Below, piece by piece: positions 24,885 through 35,660 of a stretch of DNA of 64,000 nt. This DNA comes from Sediminicoccus rosea (GTDB lineage Bacteria > Pseudomonadota > Alphaproteobacteria > Acetobacterales > Acetobacteraceae). The number at the start of each line of letters is the position of its first letter. Positions within the stretch are counted from its first letter, which is position 1. Under the pieces are notes generated by a model, which worked only from the letters and a program-made list of their open reading frames with translations, ran no database searches and was not told the DNA's origin. The translations under genes and the position numbers were made by a program. Where the stretch lies: the NCBI RefSeq assembly GCF_033547095.1, contig NZ_CP137852.1, positions 4,303,001-4,367,000 of the forward strand. The letters run 5' to 3'.

Positions 24885-25307
24885 ATGCTGCATATGCTGA
24901 AGCTTTCCGTCGGCCCCAAGGATGTGGCGCAACTGCGCGCCATCCAGAAGCTGCGCGCCGTGGCCGACCCGCCGCTGCGCCATCAGACGCGCATGATGCC
25001 CAAGCGCCGCGAGGAGGTCCTCGATGGCGGCAGCATCTACTGGGTGGTTTCGGGCTTCCTGCAGGTGCGGCAGCGCATCCTCGACATCATCGAGGACCAG
25101 TGGGATGACGGCACGCCCTGCGCCGGGCTGGTGCTGGATCCGAAGCTGGTGATGGTGGAGGCCCGGGCCACCAAGGCATTCCAGGGCTGGCGCTACCTGT
25201 CGCCGGAAGACGCCCCGCCGGATGTTGTCGAGGGGGTCGCTGCTTCCGGCATGGAGGCCCTGCCTCCGGCGCTGAGGGCCGCGCTCCGGGAAGCAAGGCT
25301 GATCTAA
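24885..25307 (+). CDS. DUF1489 family protein
   Basis: Protein of about 140 residues. MLHMLKLSVGPKDVAQLRAIQ is the usual opening of the alphaproteobacterial DUF1489 family, followed by RMMPKRREEVLDGGSIYWVVSGFLQVRQRILDI and GLVLDPKLVMVEARATKAFQGWRYL, the strongly conserved core. The function is unknown; the family is soluble and nearly restricted to alphaproteobacteria, which supports the taxonomic call. Start at 24885 is preferred because homologues begin with a similar M-L-H segment; the ATG at 24894 is the alternative. It is a single gene, convergent with the odhB operon. Confidence 0.85.
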   Translation: MLHMLKLSVGPKDVAQLRAIQKLRAVADPPLRHQTRMMPKRREEVLDGGSIYWVVSGFLQVRQRILDIIEDQWDDGTPCAGLVLDPKLVMVEARATKAFQGWRYLSPEDAPPDVVEGVAASGMEALPPALRAALREARLI

Positions 25308-25382
25308 TTCCCGCGGTCCGGGGCCAAGGGTCTTCGCCCCCGGGGCCCCGGCGGGTCCTGGGCGGAGCTCTGGAACTTGCCC

Positions 25383-25610
25383 CTAGAATTCCCGCCGCGG
25401 CGGCCGGCGGTCCCGCGGCGGCGGCGCCGGCTGCGCCAGATCCGCCTCGAGTTCCTTGATCTTCGCCTTCACGGAGTCGCGCAGCGCGGGGGTGGCATGC
25501 GCCTTCATCCCCGCCAGCACTTCCTTCAGGTCGCGCAGCTGCTTTTCCTTCTCCGGCCGGGTGCGAGAGATGGGCCGGTTGTCGCTGAGCTGGCCTTCGC
25601 GCGAACGCAT
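25383..25610 (-). CDS. Small charged protein, last gene of the sucA-odhB operon
   Basis: Protein of 75 residues, highly charged, with a predicted helical middle (EKEKQLRDLKEVLAGMKAHA, LRDSVKAKIKELEADLAQ) that could form a short coiled coil, and an Arg/Pro-rich tail. No domain is recognised. Its ATG lies only three bases after the odhB stop, so it is transcribed with the 2-oxoglutarate dehydrogenase genes. This supports it being real and perhaps accessory to that complex; the alternative is a chance frame. Confidence 0.55.
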   Translation of the reverse strand: MRSREGQLSDNRPISRTRPEKEKQLRDLKEVLAGMKAHATPALRDSVKAKIKELEADLAQPAPPPRDRRPPRREF

Positions 25611-25613
25611 GCC

Positions 25614-26846
25614 TCAGACCCCCAGCATCAGGCGGCGCGGATCCTCGATCGCTTCCTTCACGCGGACGAGGAAGGAGACGGCCTCCTTCCCATCCACGAT
25701 CCGGTGATCGTAGGACATGGCGAGATACATCATCGGGCGGATCTCGATGGACTTGCCCACGGCCATCGGGCGGTCCTGGATCTTGTGCATGCCGAGGATG
25801 CCCGACTGCGGCGGATTCAGGATCGGCGTGGACATCAGCGAGCCGTAGATGCCGCCATTGGTGATGGTGAAGCTGCCGCCCGCCATCTCCTCCAGCTTGA
25901 GCTGGCCGTCGCGCACGCGCTTGCCGAAATCGGCGATGCGCTTCTCGATCTCGGCAAAGCCCATGGTGTCCGCGTTGCGCAGCACGGGCACGACGAGGCC
26001 CGAAGGCCCGCCGACCGCGATGCCCATATGGACGAAGTTGCGGTAGATGACCTCATCGCCCTCGATCTCGGCGTTGACTGCCGGGAATTCCTGCAGCGCC
26101 GCGACGCAGGCCTTCACGAAGAAGCTCATGAAGCCGAGCTTCACGCCGTGACGCTTCTCGAAATGGTCCTTGTATTCGGCGCGCAGGCCCATGACCGCGC
26201 CCATATCCACCTCGTTGAAGGTGGTGAGCATGGCGGCGGTGTTCTGCGCCTCCTTCAGGCGGCGCGCGATGGTGGCGCGCAGGCGCGTCATCTTCACGCG
26301 CTCCTCGCCGGCTTCCAGCGAGCGCGCGGGCTTGGCCGCGACGGGGGCGGAAGCGGCGGCAGGGCGGCTCAGGAAGTCGAGCACATCGCCCTTGGCGATC
26401 CGGCCATCCTTGGCGGAACCGGCGCCGATCTGCGCGGGGCTGACGTTGTTCTCGGCCATCAGCTTGGCCGCGGCCGGCAGCGGCGCAGGGGCGGCGGCCG
26501 GGGCATGGCCGCCCGGGGCGGCGCCATGCACCTCGGAGGCCGCGACCGAGCCACCCCCGGTGCCGACCGGCTTGGCAGCGGCGGTGGGCGGCGCGGCGGG
26601 CTTGCCGGCGCCGGCGGCGATGCTGCCGAGCACGGCGCCCGGCTCGACCTCGGCGCCGGTCTGGGCGGCGATGGCCTCCAGCACGCCGGCGGCGGGCGCG
26701 TTCACCTCGACCGTGACCTTGTCGGTTTCGAGTTCGACGAGCGGCTCGTCGGCGGCCACCGCCTCACCGGCCTGCTTGAGCCAACGCGCGACGGTCGCGG
26801 TGCTGACGCTTTCACCCAGGGTGGGCACGAGAATGTCGGTTGCCAT
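25614..26846 (-). CDS. odhB: Dihydrolipoamide succinyltransferase (E2 of 2-oxoglutarate dehydrogenase)
   Basis: Protein of 410 residues. The N-terminal lipoyl domain has Lys43 in [11 protein letters not shown] as the lipoylation site; a Pro/Ala/Gly linker follows; the peripheral E1/E3-binding domain is [34 protein letters not shown]; and the catalytic domain ends with His381 and Asp385 in [16 protein letters not shown]. It transfers the succinyl group to CoA in the TCA cycle. It follows sucA by 71 bases that contain a strong hairpin. No lipoamide dehydrogenase gene (lpd) follows in this window, so E3 must be encoded elsewhere. Confidence 0.97.
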   Translation of the reverse strand: MATDILVPTLGESVSTATVARWLKQAGEAVAADEPLVELETDKVTVEVNAPAAGVLEAIAAQTGAEVEPGAVLGSIAAGAGKPAAPPTAAAKPVGTGGGSVAASEVHGAAPGGHAPAAAPAPLPAAAKLMAENNVSPAQIGAGSAKDGRIAKGDVLDFLSRPAAASAPVAAKPARSLEAGEERVKMTRLRATIARRLKEAQNTAAMLTTFNEVDMGAVMGLRAEYKDHFEKRHGVKLGFMSFFVKACVAALQEFPAVNAEIEGDEVIYRNFVHMGIAVGGPSGLVVPVLRNADTMGFAEIEKRIADFGKRVRDGQLKLEEMAGGSFTITNGGIYGSLMSTPILNPPQSGILGMHKIQDRPMAVGKSIEIRPMMYLAMSYDHRIVDGKEAVSFLVRVKEAIEDPRRLMLGV

Positions 26847-26886
26847 GGTTTTCCGCTTTTTCCTGGAACTCGTCTTAATCCATCAG

Positions 26887-26909
26887 GCCCGGGGCGTCAG
26901 GCCCCGGGC
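26887..26909 (-). other. Intercistronic GC hairpin between sucA and odhB
   Basis: GCCCGGGGC at 26887-26895 and GCCCCGGGC at 26901-26909 form a perfect nine-base stem with a five-base loop. No U-run follows, so a full terminator is unlikely. Such hairpins can stabilise the upstream message or reduce read-through. Confidence 0.6.
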
Positions 26910-26917
26910 GTCATCGT

Positions 26918-29797
26918 TCAGAGACCCAGCGCCTGGCGCACCAGCGCATCCTGCTGGGTCTGGTGCACCTTGGCGAGGCCGGTGGCCGGGCTCGCCGCCT
27001 CCTCGCGGCCGATGAAGACCGGGCGGCGGCCGGTGGCGCCGAGGTCGCTCAGCACCTTCTCGATCCGGCGGTCCACGAAATGCCAGGCGCCCATGTTCTC
27101 GGGCTCCTCCTGGCACCAGACGATCTCGGCGTTCTTGTAGGGCGCCAGCGCCAGGGCCAGGCTGTTGGCCGGGAAGGGGTAGAGCTGCTCGAGGCGGATC
27201 AGCGCCACGTCGTTCACGCCCTTCTCGCGCCGCTCCTGCAGCAGGTCGTAATAGACCTTGCCGGTGCAGAGGACGACGCGCTTCACGCGCTCTTCCGGAG
27301 CGATCGCGTCCACCTCGGGGATCACGTAGCGGAAGGCCGAGCCAGGGCCGAATTCGGCCAGGCTGCTGACCGCGAGCTTGTGGCGCAGCAGCGATTTCGG
27401 CGTCATCACCACCAGCGGCTTGCGGTAGTTCGCCTTGAGCTGGCGGCGCAGCGCGTGGAAGTAGTTGGCGGGCGTGGTGAAGTTGCAGATGCGCATGTTG
27501 CGCTCGGCGCAGAGCTGCAGGTAGCGCTCGGGCCGCGCGGAGGAATGCTCGGGCCCCTGCCCCTCATGCCCGTGCGGCAGCAGCATGACGAGGCCCGACA
27601 TGCGCAGCCACTTCGTCTCGCCCGAGGCGATGAACTGGTCGATGATGACCTGGGCGCCGTTCGCGAAGTCGCCGAACTGCGCCTCCCACAGCACCAGCGT
27701 CTTGGGGTCGGCCAGCGAATAGCCGTAGTCGAAGCCGAGGACGCCGGCCTCGCTGAGCAGGGAGTTGAAGGCCTCGAAGCGGGCCTGACCCTCACGGATG
27801 TGGTTCAGCGGCGCGTATTCGCGCTGGTCGGTCTGGTCCACCAGCACGCAATGGCGGTGGCTGAAGGTGCCACGCTGCACATCCTCGCCCGAGAGGCGGA
27901 CACGATGGCCTTCCAGCAGGAGGGTGCCGAAGGCCAGCGCCTCGCCGGTCGCCCAGTCCAGGCCTTCGCCGGTCTCGATCGCGGTCTTCTTGGCTTCGAG
28001 CTGGCGGACGATCTTGGAATTGGCGTTGAAATCGGCCGGCACGCGGCAGAGCGCGCCGCCCACCTCGCGCAGCGTGTCGAGGCTCACGGCGGTGTCGTGC
28101 AGCTGCTCCACCTGGTCGGTGCTGCCCACGGCCTTGAGGCCGGACCAATGCCCCTCCAGCCAGTCCGCCTTGTTGGGCTTGAAGCTGGCGGCGGCCTCGA
28201 AGGCTTCCTCCAGCTTGGCATTGAAGGCGTCCTGGATGGCCTGCGCGTCCTCGGCGGTCACCGAACCCTCGGCGGCCAGGCGCTCGGCATAGAGGGTCCG
28301 CGTCGTCTTCATCTGGCGGATGCGGCTGTACATGGTGGGCTGCGTGAAGGCGGGCTCGTCGCTCTCGTTATGGCCGTGGCGGCGATAGCAGACGATGTCG
28401 AGCACGATGTCCGCCTGGAAGCGCATGCGGAACTCGGCGCAGAGCTGCGCGCACCACACCACCGCCTCGGGGTCGTCGCCATTCACATGCAGGATCGGCG
28501 CCTGGATCGCCTTGGCCACGTCGGTGCAGTAGAGGCCGGAATAGGCATGCGCCGGCACGGTGGTGAAGCCGATCTGGTTGTTGGTGACGATGTGGATCGT
28601 GCCGCCCGTGCGGTAGCCGATGAGCTGGCTCATCGCCAGCGTCTCATAGACCAGGCCTTGGCCGGCGAAGGCGGCGTCGCCATGCAGCAGGATGCCCATG
28701 ACGCTGCTGCGCGTCTTCACATCGCCCGCCATGTCCTGCCGCGCGCGCACCTTGCCCGCGACGACGGGGTTCACCGCCTCGAGGTGCGAGGGGTTCGGCT
28801 GGAGGGACAGGTGGACCTTGCGGCCCTCGATCTCGACATCGGTCGAGGTGCCGAGGTGGTACTTCACATCGCCCGAGCCCTGCACATCATCGGGCTTGAA
28901 GGACGATCCCTTGAACTCCGAGAAGACCTGCATGTAGGGCTTCTTCACGACGTTCACGAGCATGTTCAGCCGCCCGCGATGCGCCATGCCGATGGCGATT
29001 TCCTTCACGCCCTCGCGCGCCGCGGTCTCGATCACGGTCTGTACGGCGGGGATGGTGCTCTCGCCGCCCTCCAGGCCGAAACGCTTGGTGCCGACATACT
29101 TCTTCGCGCAGAAGGCCTCGAAGCCCTCGGCCTCGGTGAGCTGCAGCAGGATCTGGCGCTTCTGGGCCGGGGTGAAGCCGGTCACCCAAGGCGCGCCCTC
29201 GACGCGCTGCTGGATCCAGGACTTCTGGTCCGGATCCTGGATGTGCATGAACTCGACGCCGATCGGACCGCAATAGGTGGCGCGGACGCGCTGCATGATC
29301 TCACGCACCGTGGCGGTCTCGAGGCCGAGCACGTTGTCGATGAAGATGCGGCGGTCGAGATCGGCCTCGGAGAAGCCCCAGAAGGCGGCGGAAAGCTCGG
29401 GGTGGGCCGGCGGCACCTGCAGGCCCAGCGGGTCCAGCTTCGCTTCCAGATGGCCACGCACGCGGTAGGAGCGGATGAGCATCAGGGCCCGGATGCTGTC
29501 CAGCACGGCGCGCCGGGTTTCCTCGGGGTCGGTCGCGCGGGCCTGGCCGGCGGCGCCGCCCTTGGGCGCGGGCTTCGCTTCCTCGGGCGGCGCGAAGCCA
29601 CCGCGCGGCCGCGGCGCCCAGGAGGCGCCCATGGCATCCGTCAGGACGGCGCGGGCGTCATCGTTCAGCGCGGCGAAAAGCTCGGCGAAGGAAGGGTCCA
29701 CGGAGCCGGGATTCTCGACCCAGCGGGCGTAGGTGTCAGCGAGATAGGCGGCATTGGCCCCGTTCATCGCGCTCGCGAGGATGTCCACTCCGGCCAT
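26918..29797 (-). CDS. sucA: 2-oxoglutarate dehydrogenase E1 component
   Basis: Protein of 959 residues, normal for SucA. It decarboxylates 2-oxoglutarate with thiamine diphosphate and passes the succinyl group to E2. The N-terminal E2-binding segment is NGANAAYLADTYARWVENPG. Substrate and TPP sites are visible: GMAHRGRLNML, HGDAAFAGQGLVYETLAMS through TNNQIGFTT, and RRHGHNESDEPAFTQP. The transketolase-like C-terminal half ends WCQEEPENMGAWHF. An Ala/Gly/Pro linker near residues 70-85 is slightly longer than usual. It starts the sucA-odhB-small-protein operon, separated from sucD by a terminator. Confidence 0.98.
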   Translation of the reverse strand: MAGVDILASAMNGANAAYLADTYARWVENPGSVDPSFAELFAALNDDARAVLTDAMGASWAPRPRGGFAPPEEAKPAPKGGAAGQARATDPEETRRAVLDSIRALMLIRSYRVRGHLEAKLDPLGLQVPPAHPELSAAFWGFSEADLDRRIFIDNVLGLETATVREIMQRVRATYCGPIGVEFMHIQDPDQKSWIQQRVEGAPWVTGFTPAQKRQILLQLTEAEGFEAFCAKKYVGTKRFGLEGGESTIPAVQTVIETAAREGVKEIAIGMAHRGRLNMLVNVVKKPYMQVFSEFKGSSFKPDDVQGSGDVKYHLGTSTDVEIEGRKVHLSLQPNPSHLEAVNPVVAGKVRARQDMAGDVKTRSSVMGILLHGDAAFAGQGLVYETLAMSQLIGYRTGGTIHIVTNNQIGFTTVPAHAYSGLYCTDVAKAIQAPILHVNGDDPEAVVWCAQLCAEFRMRFQADIVLDIVCYRRHGHNESDEPAFTQPTMYSRIRQMKTTRTLYAERLAAEGSVTAEDAQAIQDAFNAKLEEAFEAAASFKPNKADWLEGHWSGLKAVGSTDQVEQLHDTAVSLDTLREVGGALCRVPADFNANSKIVRQLEAKKTAIETGEGLDWATGEALAFGTLLLEGHRVRLSGEDVQRGTFSHRHCVLVDQTDQREYAPLNHIREGQARFEAFNSLLSEAGVLGFDYGYSLADPKTLVLWEAQFGDFANGAQVIIDQFIASGETKWLRMSGLVMLLPHGHEGQGPEHSSARPERYLQLCAERNMRICNFTTPANYFHALRRQLKANYRKPLVVMTPKSLLRHKLAVSSLAEFGPGSAFRYVIPEVDAIAPEERVKRVVLCTGKVYYDLLQERREKGVNDVALIRLEQLYPFPANSLALALAPYKNAEIVWCQEEPENMGAWHFVDRRIEKVLSDLGATGRRPVFIGREEAASPATGLAKVHQTQQDALVRQALGL

Positions 29798-29853
29798 TCT
29801 TTTTCCACGGGCGCGTCTTGCGGCGGCCCGGCCCTTCCTTGTTCACGGCATTC

Positions 29854-29872
29854 CAGCCTCAGCCTGAGGCTG
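29854..29872 (-). other. Inverted repeat in the sucA 5' leader
   Basis: CAGCCTCA at 29854-29861 pairs with TGAGGCTG at 29865-29872 around a three-base loop, 57 bases upstream of the sucA start on the transcribed strand. It could be a leader hairpin or an operator for a dimeric regulator; the sequence does not say which. Confidence 0.4.
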
Positions 29873-29975
29873 GGCGGATTCCGGTGAACATAGACCTAAG
29901 GATGGGACAGGGGCAGCCCCTCTCCGCATGGGAGAGTTGAGGAAATCGGCGTTCTGAAAGAGCAATGAAAACAAC

Positions 29976-30004
29976 GAAAAAGGGCCGGACGAATCCGGCC
30001 CTTT
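29976..30004 (-). terminator. Rho-independent terminator after sucD
   Basis: AGGGCCGGA (29981-29989) and TCCGGCCCT (29994-30002) form a nine-base stem with a CGAA loop. Read on the minus strand, the stem is followed by a run of T (complement of 29977-29980), about 25 bases after the sucD stop. It ends the mdh-phosphoesterase-sucCD transcript. Confidence 0.9.
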
Positions 30005-30026
30005 CCTGACTTTCAAACTCGGAAAT

Positions 30027-30923
30027 TCAGCCCTTGAGGGCGCGCACCATGGTCGAGCCCAGGCTCGCCGGCGTGTCGGCGATATGGATGCCCGCCTCGG
30101 CCATCGCCGCCATCTTGGCGGCCGCCGTGTCCTTGCCGCCCGAGATAACCGCGCCCGCATGGCCCATGCGGCGGCCCGGAGGCGCCGTGGCGCCGGCGAT
30201 GAAGCCCACCACCGGCTTGTTCGGCTTGCCCGGCCCGAAATTCTCGGACTTCAGGAACTCCGCCGCCTGGATTTCCGACTGGCCGCCGATCTCGCCGATC
30301 ATGATGATGGACTTGGTCTCGTCATCCGCCAGGAACAGCTCCAGCACGTCGATGAAATCCATGCCCTTCACCGGGTCACCGCCGATGCCGACGCAGGAGG
30401 ACTGGCCGAGGCCCGCCGCCGTCGTCTGCGCCACCGCCTCATAGGTCAGCGTGCCCGAGCGGGAGACAATGCCCACCGAGCCGCGGCGGTGGATATGGCC
30501 CGGCATGATGCCGATCTTGCAGGCATCCGGCGTGATCACGCCCGGGCAGTTCGGCCCGATCAGGAGCGAGGAGGAGCCATCCAGCGCGCGCTTCACCTTC
30601 ACCATGTCGAGCACGGGGATGCCCTCGGTGATGCAGATGATCAGCGGCATCTCGGCATCGATGGCTTCCAGGATGGAGTCCGCCGCGAAGGCCGCCGGCA
30701 CGTAGATGACCGAGGCATTGGCGCCGGTCGCTTCCTTGCACTCGGCCACCGTGTTGAAGACCGGCAGGTTGAGCGTGGGGTGCATGGTGCCGCCCTTGCC
30801 CGGGGTCACGCCGCCCACATAGGTGGAGCCGTAGGCGATGCCCTGGCTCGCGTGGAAGGTGCCCTGCGCGCCGGTGAAGCCCTGCGTCATCACGCGCGTG
30901 TTCTTGTCAACGAGAATGGCCAT
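30027..30923 (-). CDS. sucD: Succinyl-CoA synthetase alpha subunit
   Basis: Protein of 298 residues. The N-terminal CoA-binding Rossmann domain begins [23 protein letters not shown]; the phosphorylated histidine is His255 in [13 protein letters not shown]. With SucC it converts succinyl-CoA to succinate while making ATP or GTP in the TCA cycle. It starts four bases after the sucC stop and is followed by a clear terminator, so it is the last gene of the mdh-phosphoesterase-sucC-sucD unit. Confidence 0.98.
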   Translation of the reverse strand: MAILVDKNTRVMTQGFTGAQGTFHASQGIAYGSTYVGGVTPGKGGTMHPTLNLPVFNTVAECKEATGANASVIYVPAAFAADSILEAIDAEMPLIICITEGIPVLDMVKVKRALDGSSSLLIGPNCPGVITPDACKIGIMPGHIHRRGSVGIVSRSGTLTYEAVAQTTAAGLGQSSCVGIGGDPVKGMDFIDVLELFLADDETKSIIMIGEIGGQSEIQAAEFLKSENFGPGKPNKPVVGFIAGATAPPGRRMGHAGAVISGGKDTAAAKMAAMAEAGIHIADTPASLGSTMVRALKG

Positions 30924-30927
30924 GGAC

Positions 30928-32121
30928 TTAAGCCCCCTTCACGGCGGCGACGGCCTTCTGGGCAGCGTCGGCAAGGTTGTCGGCCGCGATGATCGCGAGG
31001 CCGGATTCCGCCAGGATCTTCTTGCCCAGCTCCACATTCGTGCCCTCGAGGCGCACGACCAGCGGCACCTTGAGCGAGAGGTTCTTCGACGCCTCGACGA
31101 TGCCCGTCGCGATCATGTCGCACTTGGCGATGCCGCCGAAGATATTGACCAGGATGGCCTTCACATTCACGTCGGAGGTGATGATGCGGAAGGCCTGCGT
31201 CACGCGCGCACTGTCCGCCGTGCCGCCGACATCGAGGAAGTTCGCCGGCGAGGAGCCGTAGAGCTTGATGATGTCCATGGTCGCCATGGCCAGGCCCGCG
31301 CCATTCACCATGCAGCCGATCTCGCCATCCAGCGCCACGTAGTTCAGGTCGTTGTTGGTGGCGTCGAGTTCCTTCGGGTCCATCTCGCTGTCATCGCGCA
31401 GCGCTTCCAGGTCCTTGTGGCGGAACAGGGCGCTGTCATCGAAGGAGACCTTGGCGTCCAGCGCCACCACGTCGCCGGCCTTGGTGACGACCAGCGGGTT
31501 GATCTCGACGATGGCGCAGTCGAGCTCGAGGAAGGCCTTGTACATGGCGTCCACGAACTTCACGAAGCTGCCGACCTGCTTGCCCTCGAGGCCGAGGCCG
31601 AAGGCGAGCTTGCGGCCATGGAAGCCGGAAATGCCCGAGGCCGGGTCGATCGCGACCTTCATGATCTTCTCGGGGTGGTGCTCGGCCACCTCCTCGATCT
31701 CCATGCCGCCTTCGGTCGAAGCCATGATGACGACGCGCGAGCTGTCGCGGTCCACCAGCAGGGAGAGATACAGCTCACGCGCGATGTCGCAGCCCGCTTC
31801 CACATAGACGCGGCTGACCAGCTTGCCCTCGGGCCCGGTCTGCTTGGTGACCAGCGTCGAGCCGATCATCGCCGCGGCGGCCGCCTTGGCCTCCTCCGGC
31901 GACTTGGCGAGGCGCACGCCGCCCTTGCCGTTGGGGTCATTGGTGAAGCGGCCGGCGCCGCGGCCACCCGCATGGATCTGGCTCTTCACGACATAGATCG
32001 GGCCGGGCAGCTTCTTCGCCGCCGCCTCGGCCTCGTCGCCGTTCCAGGCCACATGGCCTTCGAGGACGGCCACGCCGTAGCGGCGCAGCAGCTCCTTCGC
32101 CTGGTATTCGTGGATGTTCAT
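30928..32121 (-). CDS. sucC: Succinyl-CoA synthetase beta subunit
   Basis: Protein of 397 residues with the ATP-grasp fold: [17 protein letters not shown] opening, [15 protein letters not shown] nucleotide region, [29 protein letters not shown] metal site, and [20 protein letters not shown] ahead of the C-terminal ligase domain ([23 protein letters not shown]). It forms the heterodimer with SucD. It sits 19 bases after the phosphoesterase gene in the TCA operon. Confidence 0.98.
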   Translation of the reverse strand: MNIHEYQAKELLRRYGVAVLEGHVAWNGDEAEAAAKKLPGPIYVVKSQIHAGGRGAGRFTNDPNGKGGVRLAKSPEEAKAAAAAMIGSTLVTKQTGPEGKLVSRVYVEAGCDIARELYLSLLVDRDSSRVVIMASTEGGMEIEEVAEHHPEKIMKVAIDPASGISGFHGRKLAFGLGLEGKQVGSFVKFVDAMYKAFLELDCAIVEINPLVVTKAGDVVALDAKVSFDDSALFRHKDLEALRDDSEMDPKELDATNNDLNYVALDGEIGCMVNGAGLAMATMDIIKLYGSSPANFLDVGGTADSARVTQAFRIITSDVNVKAILVNIFGGIAKCDMIATGIVEASKNLSLKVPLVVRLEGTNVELGKKILAESGLAIIAADNLADAAQKAVAAVKGA

Positions 32122-32140
32122 GCTCGGGTGGTCCTTCGGG

Positions 32141-32878
32141 TCAGCTCAGATTTCCTGTGGCGAGCGCGCGCGACCAGTCATCCCGGCCGTGGCGCGCCGC
32201 CTCGGACGCGGCGGCGTCCCAGTCATACTCGATCGCGTGGAAGTTGACACGCCATGCACTGCCGCGCCGCTCCAGCAGCGCCCAGCGGGCGTGCGGGGAG
32301 CCTGCCTGCATCACATGCGGAAAGGGCGTGGTGTCGGTATAGGCCGGCTGCCCGACGGAGCCCGGATTCACCACCAGCCGCCCATCGCGCAGCTGCATCG
32401 CATGGGCGCGATGCGTGTGCGCCGTCAGCACCAGGCTCTCGCCCGCCGGCTTCGGCAGCAGGACTTCCACCTCGCCCGGCACGCGCTCGCGGATGCCGTG
32501 GCGGGTGGATTCATGCATCACATAGGTGAGGTCATCGTCGGGCAGGCTGTGCATGCCGAGGATGCCCTCGCCGCGCCAGGTCATCGGACGCGCCCCGAGA
32601 GCCGCGCGCTGCGCGGCGGAGAGCCGTGCCTGGGTGAAGCGGTCCGTCGTGCCCAGCGTCTCGGGCGCACCCTCGGCCACCCAGCGGTCGTGATTGCCCC
32701 GCACCGAGACGGCGCCGGTCGCGGCGAGCATCTCATAGGTCTCGGCGGGCCAGAGCGGCCCAGAGACCGCGTCGCCCAGCTCGATCAGCAGATCGGGCCG
32801 GGCGGCGGCGACGGATTCCAAAACCGCCGCCAGGGCCAGGCGGTTGCCGTGCACATCGGCGATGACGGCAACCCGCAT
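32141..32878 (-). CDS. Calcineurin-like metallophosphoesterase
   Basis: Protein of 245 residues starting [20 protein letters not shown], eight bases after the mdh stop; the frame is open further upstream only as a shadow of mdh. The metal-binding motifs of the YfcE/DUF2436-like phosphodiesterases are present: [29 protein letters not shown] and NPGSVGQP. It hydrolyses phosphodiester or phosphomonoester bonds; the substrate is unknown. Its position between mdh and sucC within one transcript is unusual for the TCA operon, where these genes normally adjoin; the reason is not evident. Confidence 0.88.
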   Translation of the reverse strand: MRVAVIADVHGNRLALAAVLESVAAARPDLLIELGDAVSGPLWPAETYEMLAATGAVSVRGNHDRWVAEGAPETLGTTDRFTQARLSAAQRAALGARPMTWRGEGILGMHSLPDDDLTYVMHESTRHGIRERVPGEVEVLLPKPAGESLVLTAHTHRAHAMQLRDGRLVVNPGSVGQPAYTDTTPFPHVMQAGSPHARWALLERRGSAWRVNFHAIEYDWDAAASEAARHGRDDWSRALATGNLS

Positions 32879-32886
32879 GGGCTGCC

Positions 32887-33972
<1,086 letters not shown>

Positions 33973-34074
33973 TCAGCCGATCAGCCCCATCGCCACCGCC
34001 CAATGGACGCCCCGAAGGGCCGCCTCCTAGGATCGGCCCCGCCCCGTACCGAACAGGCCCCGAAGGAGACGCCC

Positions 34075-34515
34075 ATGTTCCGCCCCGCTGCCCTCACGCT
34101 CCTGGCCGCCATGGCCGCCTCGCCGGCCATGGCCCAGGTGGGCACGGGGTCTTGCAACCCGCATCGCGCCAATGAGGTGCGCTGCGCCGTCCGCATCGAC
34201 ATCCCGGGCGGCAATCGCGTCTATAACGTGGTGATCAACGCCACCCGCATGGGCGCCGAGGCGCGGATGACCACCGACACCTACATCAGCACCTGCGGCT
34301 CGGCCGGGCAGATGGTGGGCCGCAGCAACATCGCCAATTCGGGCAGCAGCCGCGTGGCCACCTTCACCAATGAGCGCAACCAGGCCGGCATGGTGGCCCA
34401 GGCCCTGGCCGGCTTCTGCGTCGAGACCTTCCTGACCACCTGCTCCAGCAACGGCCAGGCGGCCAATTGCCAGCAGGTGCTCAACCTCGGCGCGACGAAG
34501 ATCGAGGTGCGCTGA
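34075..34515 (+). CDS. Secreted six-cysteine protein, tandem paralogue 1
   Basis: Protein of 146 residues from the ATG at 34075 (GAAGGAG nine bases upstream). A signal peptide ends ASPAMAQ. The mature part has six cysteines in the order GSC, VRC, STC, GFC, TTC, ANC, and conserved blocks NEVRCAVRIDIPGG, INATRMGAEARM, TDTYISTCGS and VGRSNIANSGSSRVATF. The conserved cysteine number suggests three disulfides in the periplasm or outside the cell. I recognise no named family. Two further copies follow on the same strand. It lacks the CATCATCAGAT upstream block that the other two share. Confidence 0.75.
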   Translation: MFRPAALTLLAAMAASPAMAQVGTGSCNPHRANEVRCAVRIDIPGGNRVYNVVINATRMGAEARMTTDTYISTCGSAGQMVGRSNIANSGSSRVATFTNERNQAGMVAQALAGFCVETFLTTCSSNGQAANCQQVLNLGATKIEVR

Positions 34516-34612
34516 GCCCTTGTCCTCAGGGGGCGCCGCGCGGGGCTGATGCGCCGCGGGCCCCGCCTCCCTCCAGCATCATCAGATCCAAAGGCATCTT
34601 CAGGAGATCCCC

Positions 34613-35059
34613 ATGTTCCGCGCCGCGATTGCCTGCATGTTCACCCTCCTGGCGGCCGCGCCCGCCTCGGCACAGCTCGCCACCAATGCCTGCTGGCCGC
34701 ATCGCAATGACGAGGTGCGCTGCGCCGCCCGGGTGGATATTCCCGCCGGCACCCGGTTCGACGTCACCATCAATGCCACACGCGCCGGTGCGGAGGCGCG
34801 CATGCAGGCCGACACCTATGTCAGCATTTGCGGCAGCCGGGGGCGGATGGTCGGTCGCACCAATATCCCCAATTCAGGCACCAGCCGCGTGGCGAGCTTC
34901 ACGCATGAGCCGAATCCGGTCGAACACTCGGTGCAGAGCGTGGTGGGCTTCTGTGTGGAGGTTTTCCTGGTGAACTGCACCGTGGCCGGCCGAGCCGAGA
35001 GCTGCACGAATGCCCTGCGGATCGGGCCAAGCCGCGTCGAGCTGAGCTGGGCGAATTAG
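34613..35059 (+). CDS. Secreted six-cysteine protein, tandem paralogue 2
   Basis: Protein of 148 residues with a signal peptide ending APASAQ. It keeps the six cysteines and shared blocks (DEVRCAARVDIPAG, INATRAGAEARMQADTYVS, GRTNIPNSGTSRVASFTHEPN, GFCVEVFLVNC). The 5' flank (34579-34612) holds CATCATCAGAT and CTTCAGGAGATCCCC just before the ATG, a block repeated nearly identically before paralogue 3, so those two arose by a duplication that included the leader. The ribosome-binding site is AGGAG. Function unknown; a secreted, disulfide-stabilised beta-rich protein is likely. Confidence 0.75.
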   Translation: MFRAAIACMFTLLAAAPASAQLATNACWPHRNDEVRCAARVDIPAGTRFDVTINATRAGAEARMQADTYVSICGSRGRMVGRTNIPNSGTSRVASFTHEPNPVEHSVQSVVGFCVEVFLVNCTVAGRAESCTNALRIGPSRVELSWAN

Positions 35060-35213
35060 CCTCAGCGTCCCTGCGCCGGGCTGAGGCGCGGCGGGCCTGG
35101 AGGGGCCCGCCATCGGCCGGGCCGATCCCCGCCATCGCGAGCGCCCGGTTGATGCGCCGCGATGCCCACCCCGACACATCATCAGATGCGAAACGCAGCT
35201 TCAGGAGATCCCC

Positions 35214-35660
35214 ATGTACCGAACCGCGCTTGCCTGCCTGCTCACCCTCCTGGCGGCCGCCCCCGCCTCGGCACAGTTCTCCGCCGGCGCCGCCTGCCGG
35301 GAGCATGACAACGGCGAGGTCCGCTGCGCCGTCCGGTTGGACAATTCCGCCTACATTGCTCTCAACGTCCTGATCAATGCCACGCGCGTTCGCGGCGATG
35401 CGCGGATGCAGGCTGACACCTATGTCAGCACCTGCGGCAGCCCGGGGCGGATGATCGCTCGCACCAACATCGCCAATTCCGGCACCAGCCTCGTGGCGAG
35501 CTTCACCCATTCCCCCAATACGCTGGAGTTTGGGGCGCAACTCGCGGCGGGCGCCTGCGTGGAGGTCTTCCTGCTGAACTGCATCGAGGCCGGCCAACGC
35601 ACGCCCTGCAAGAATGTCATGCAAGCCTTCGCATCCCGCGTCGAGGTTCACATCAGATAG
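35214..35660 (+). CDS. Secreted six-cysteine protein, tandem paralogue 3
   Basis: Protein of 148 residues, signal peptide ending APASAQ. All six cysteines are kept (AAC, VRC, STC, GAC, LNC, TPC), with blocks GEVRCAVRLDNSAY, LINATRVRGDARMQADTYVSTCGS and ARTNIANSGTSLVASFTHSPN. It is closest to paralogue 2 in leader and upstream region but diverged in the loop after the second cysteine. The 3' end overlaps the convergent YrdC-domain gene by 13 bases. No operon partner besides its paralogues is visible. Confidence 0.75.
   Translation: MYRTALACLLTLLAAAPASAQFSAGAACREHDNGEVRCAVRLDNSAYIALNVLINATRVRGDARMQADTYVSTCGSPGRMIARTNIANSGTSLVASFTHSPNTLEFGAQLAAGACVEVFLLNCIEAGQRTPCKNVMQAFASRVEVHIR

Noticed and set aside
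26963-29887. A 974-codon frame antisense to sucA
   Set aside because: Composition-driven shadow of a clear SucA gene.
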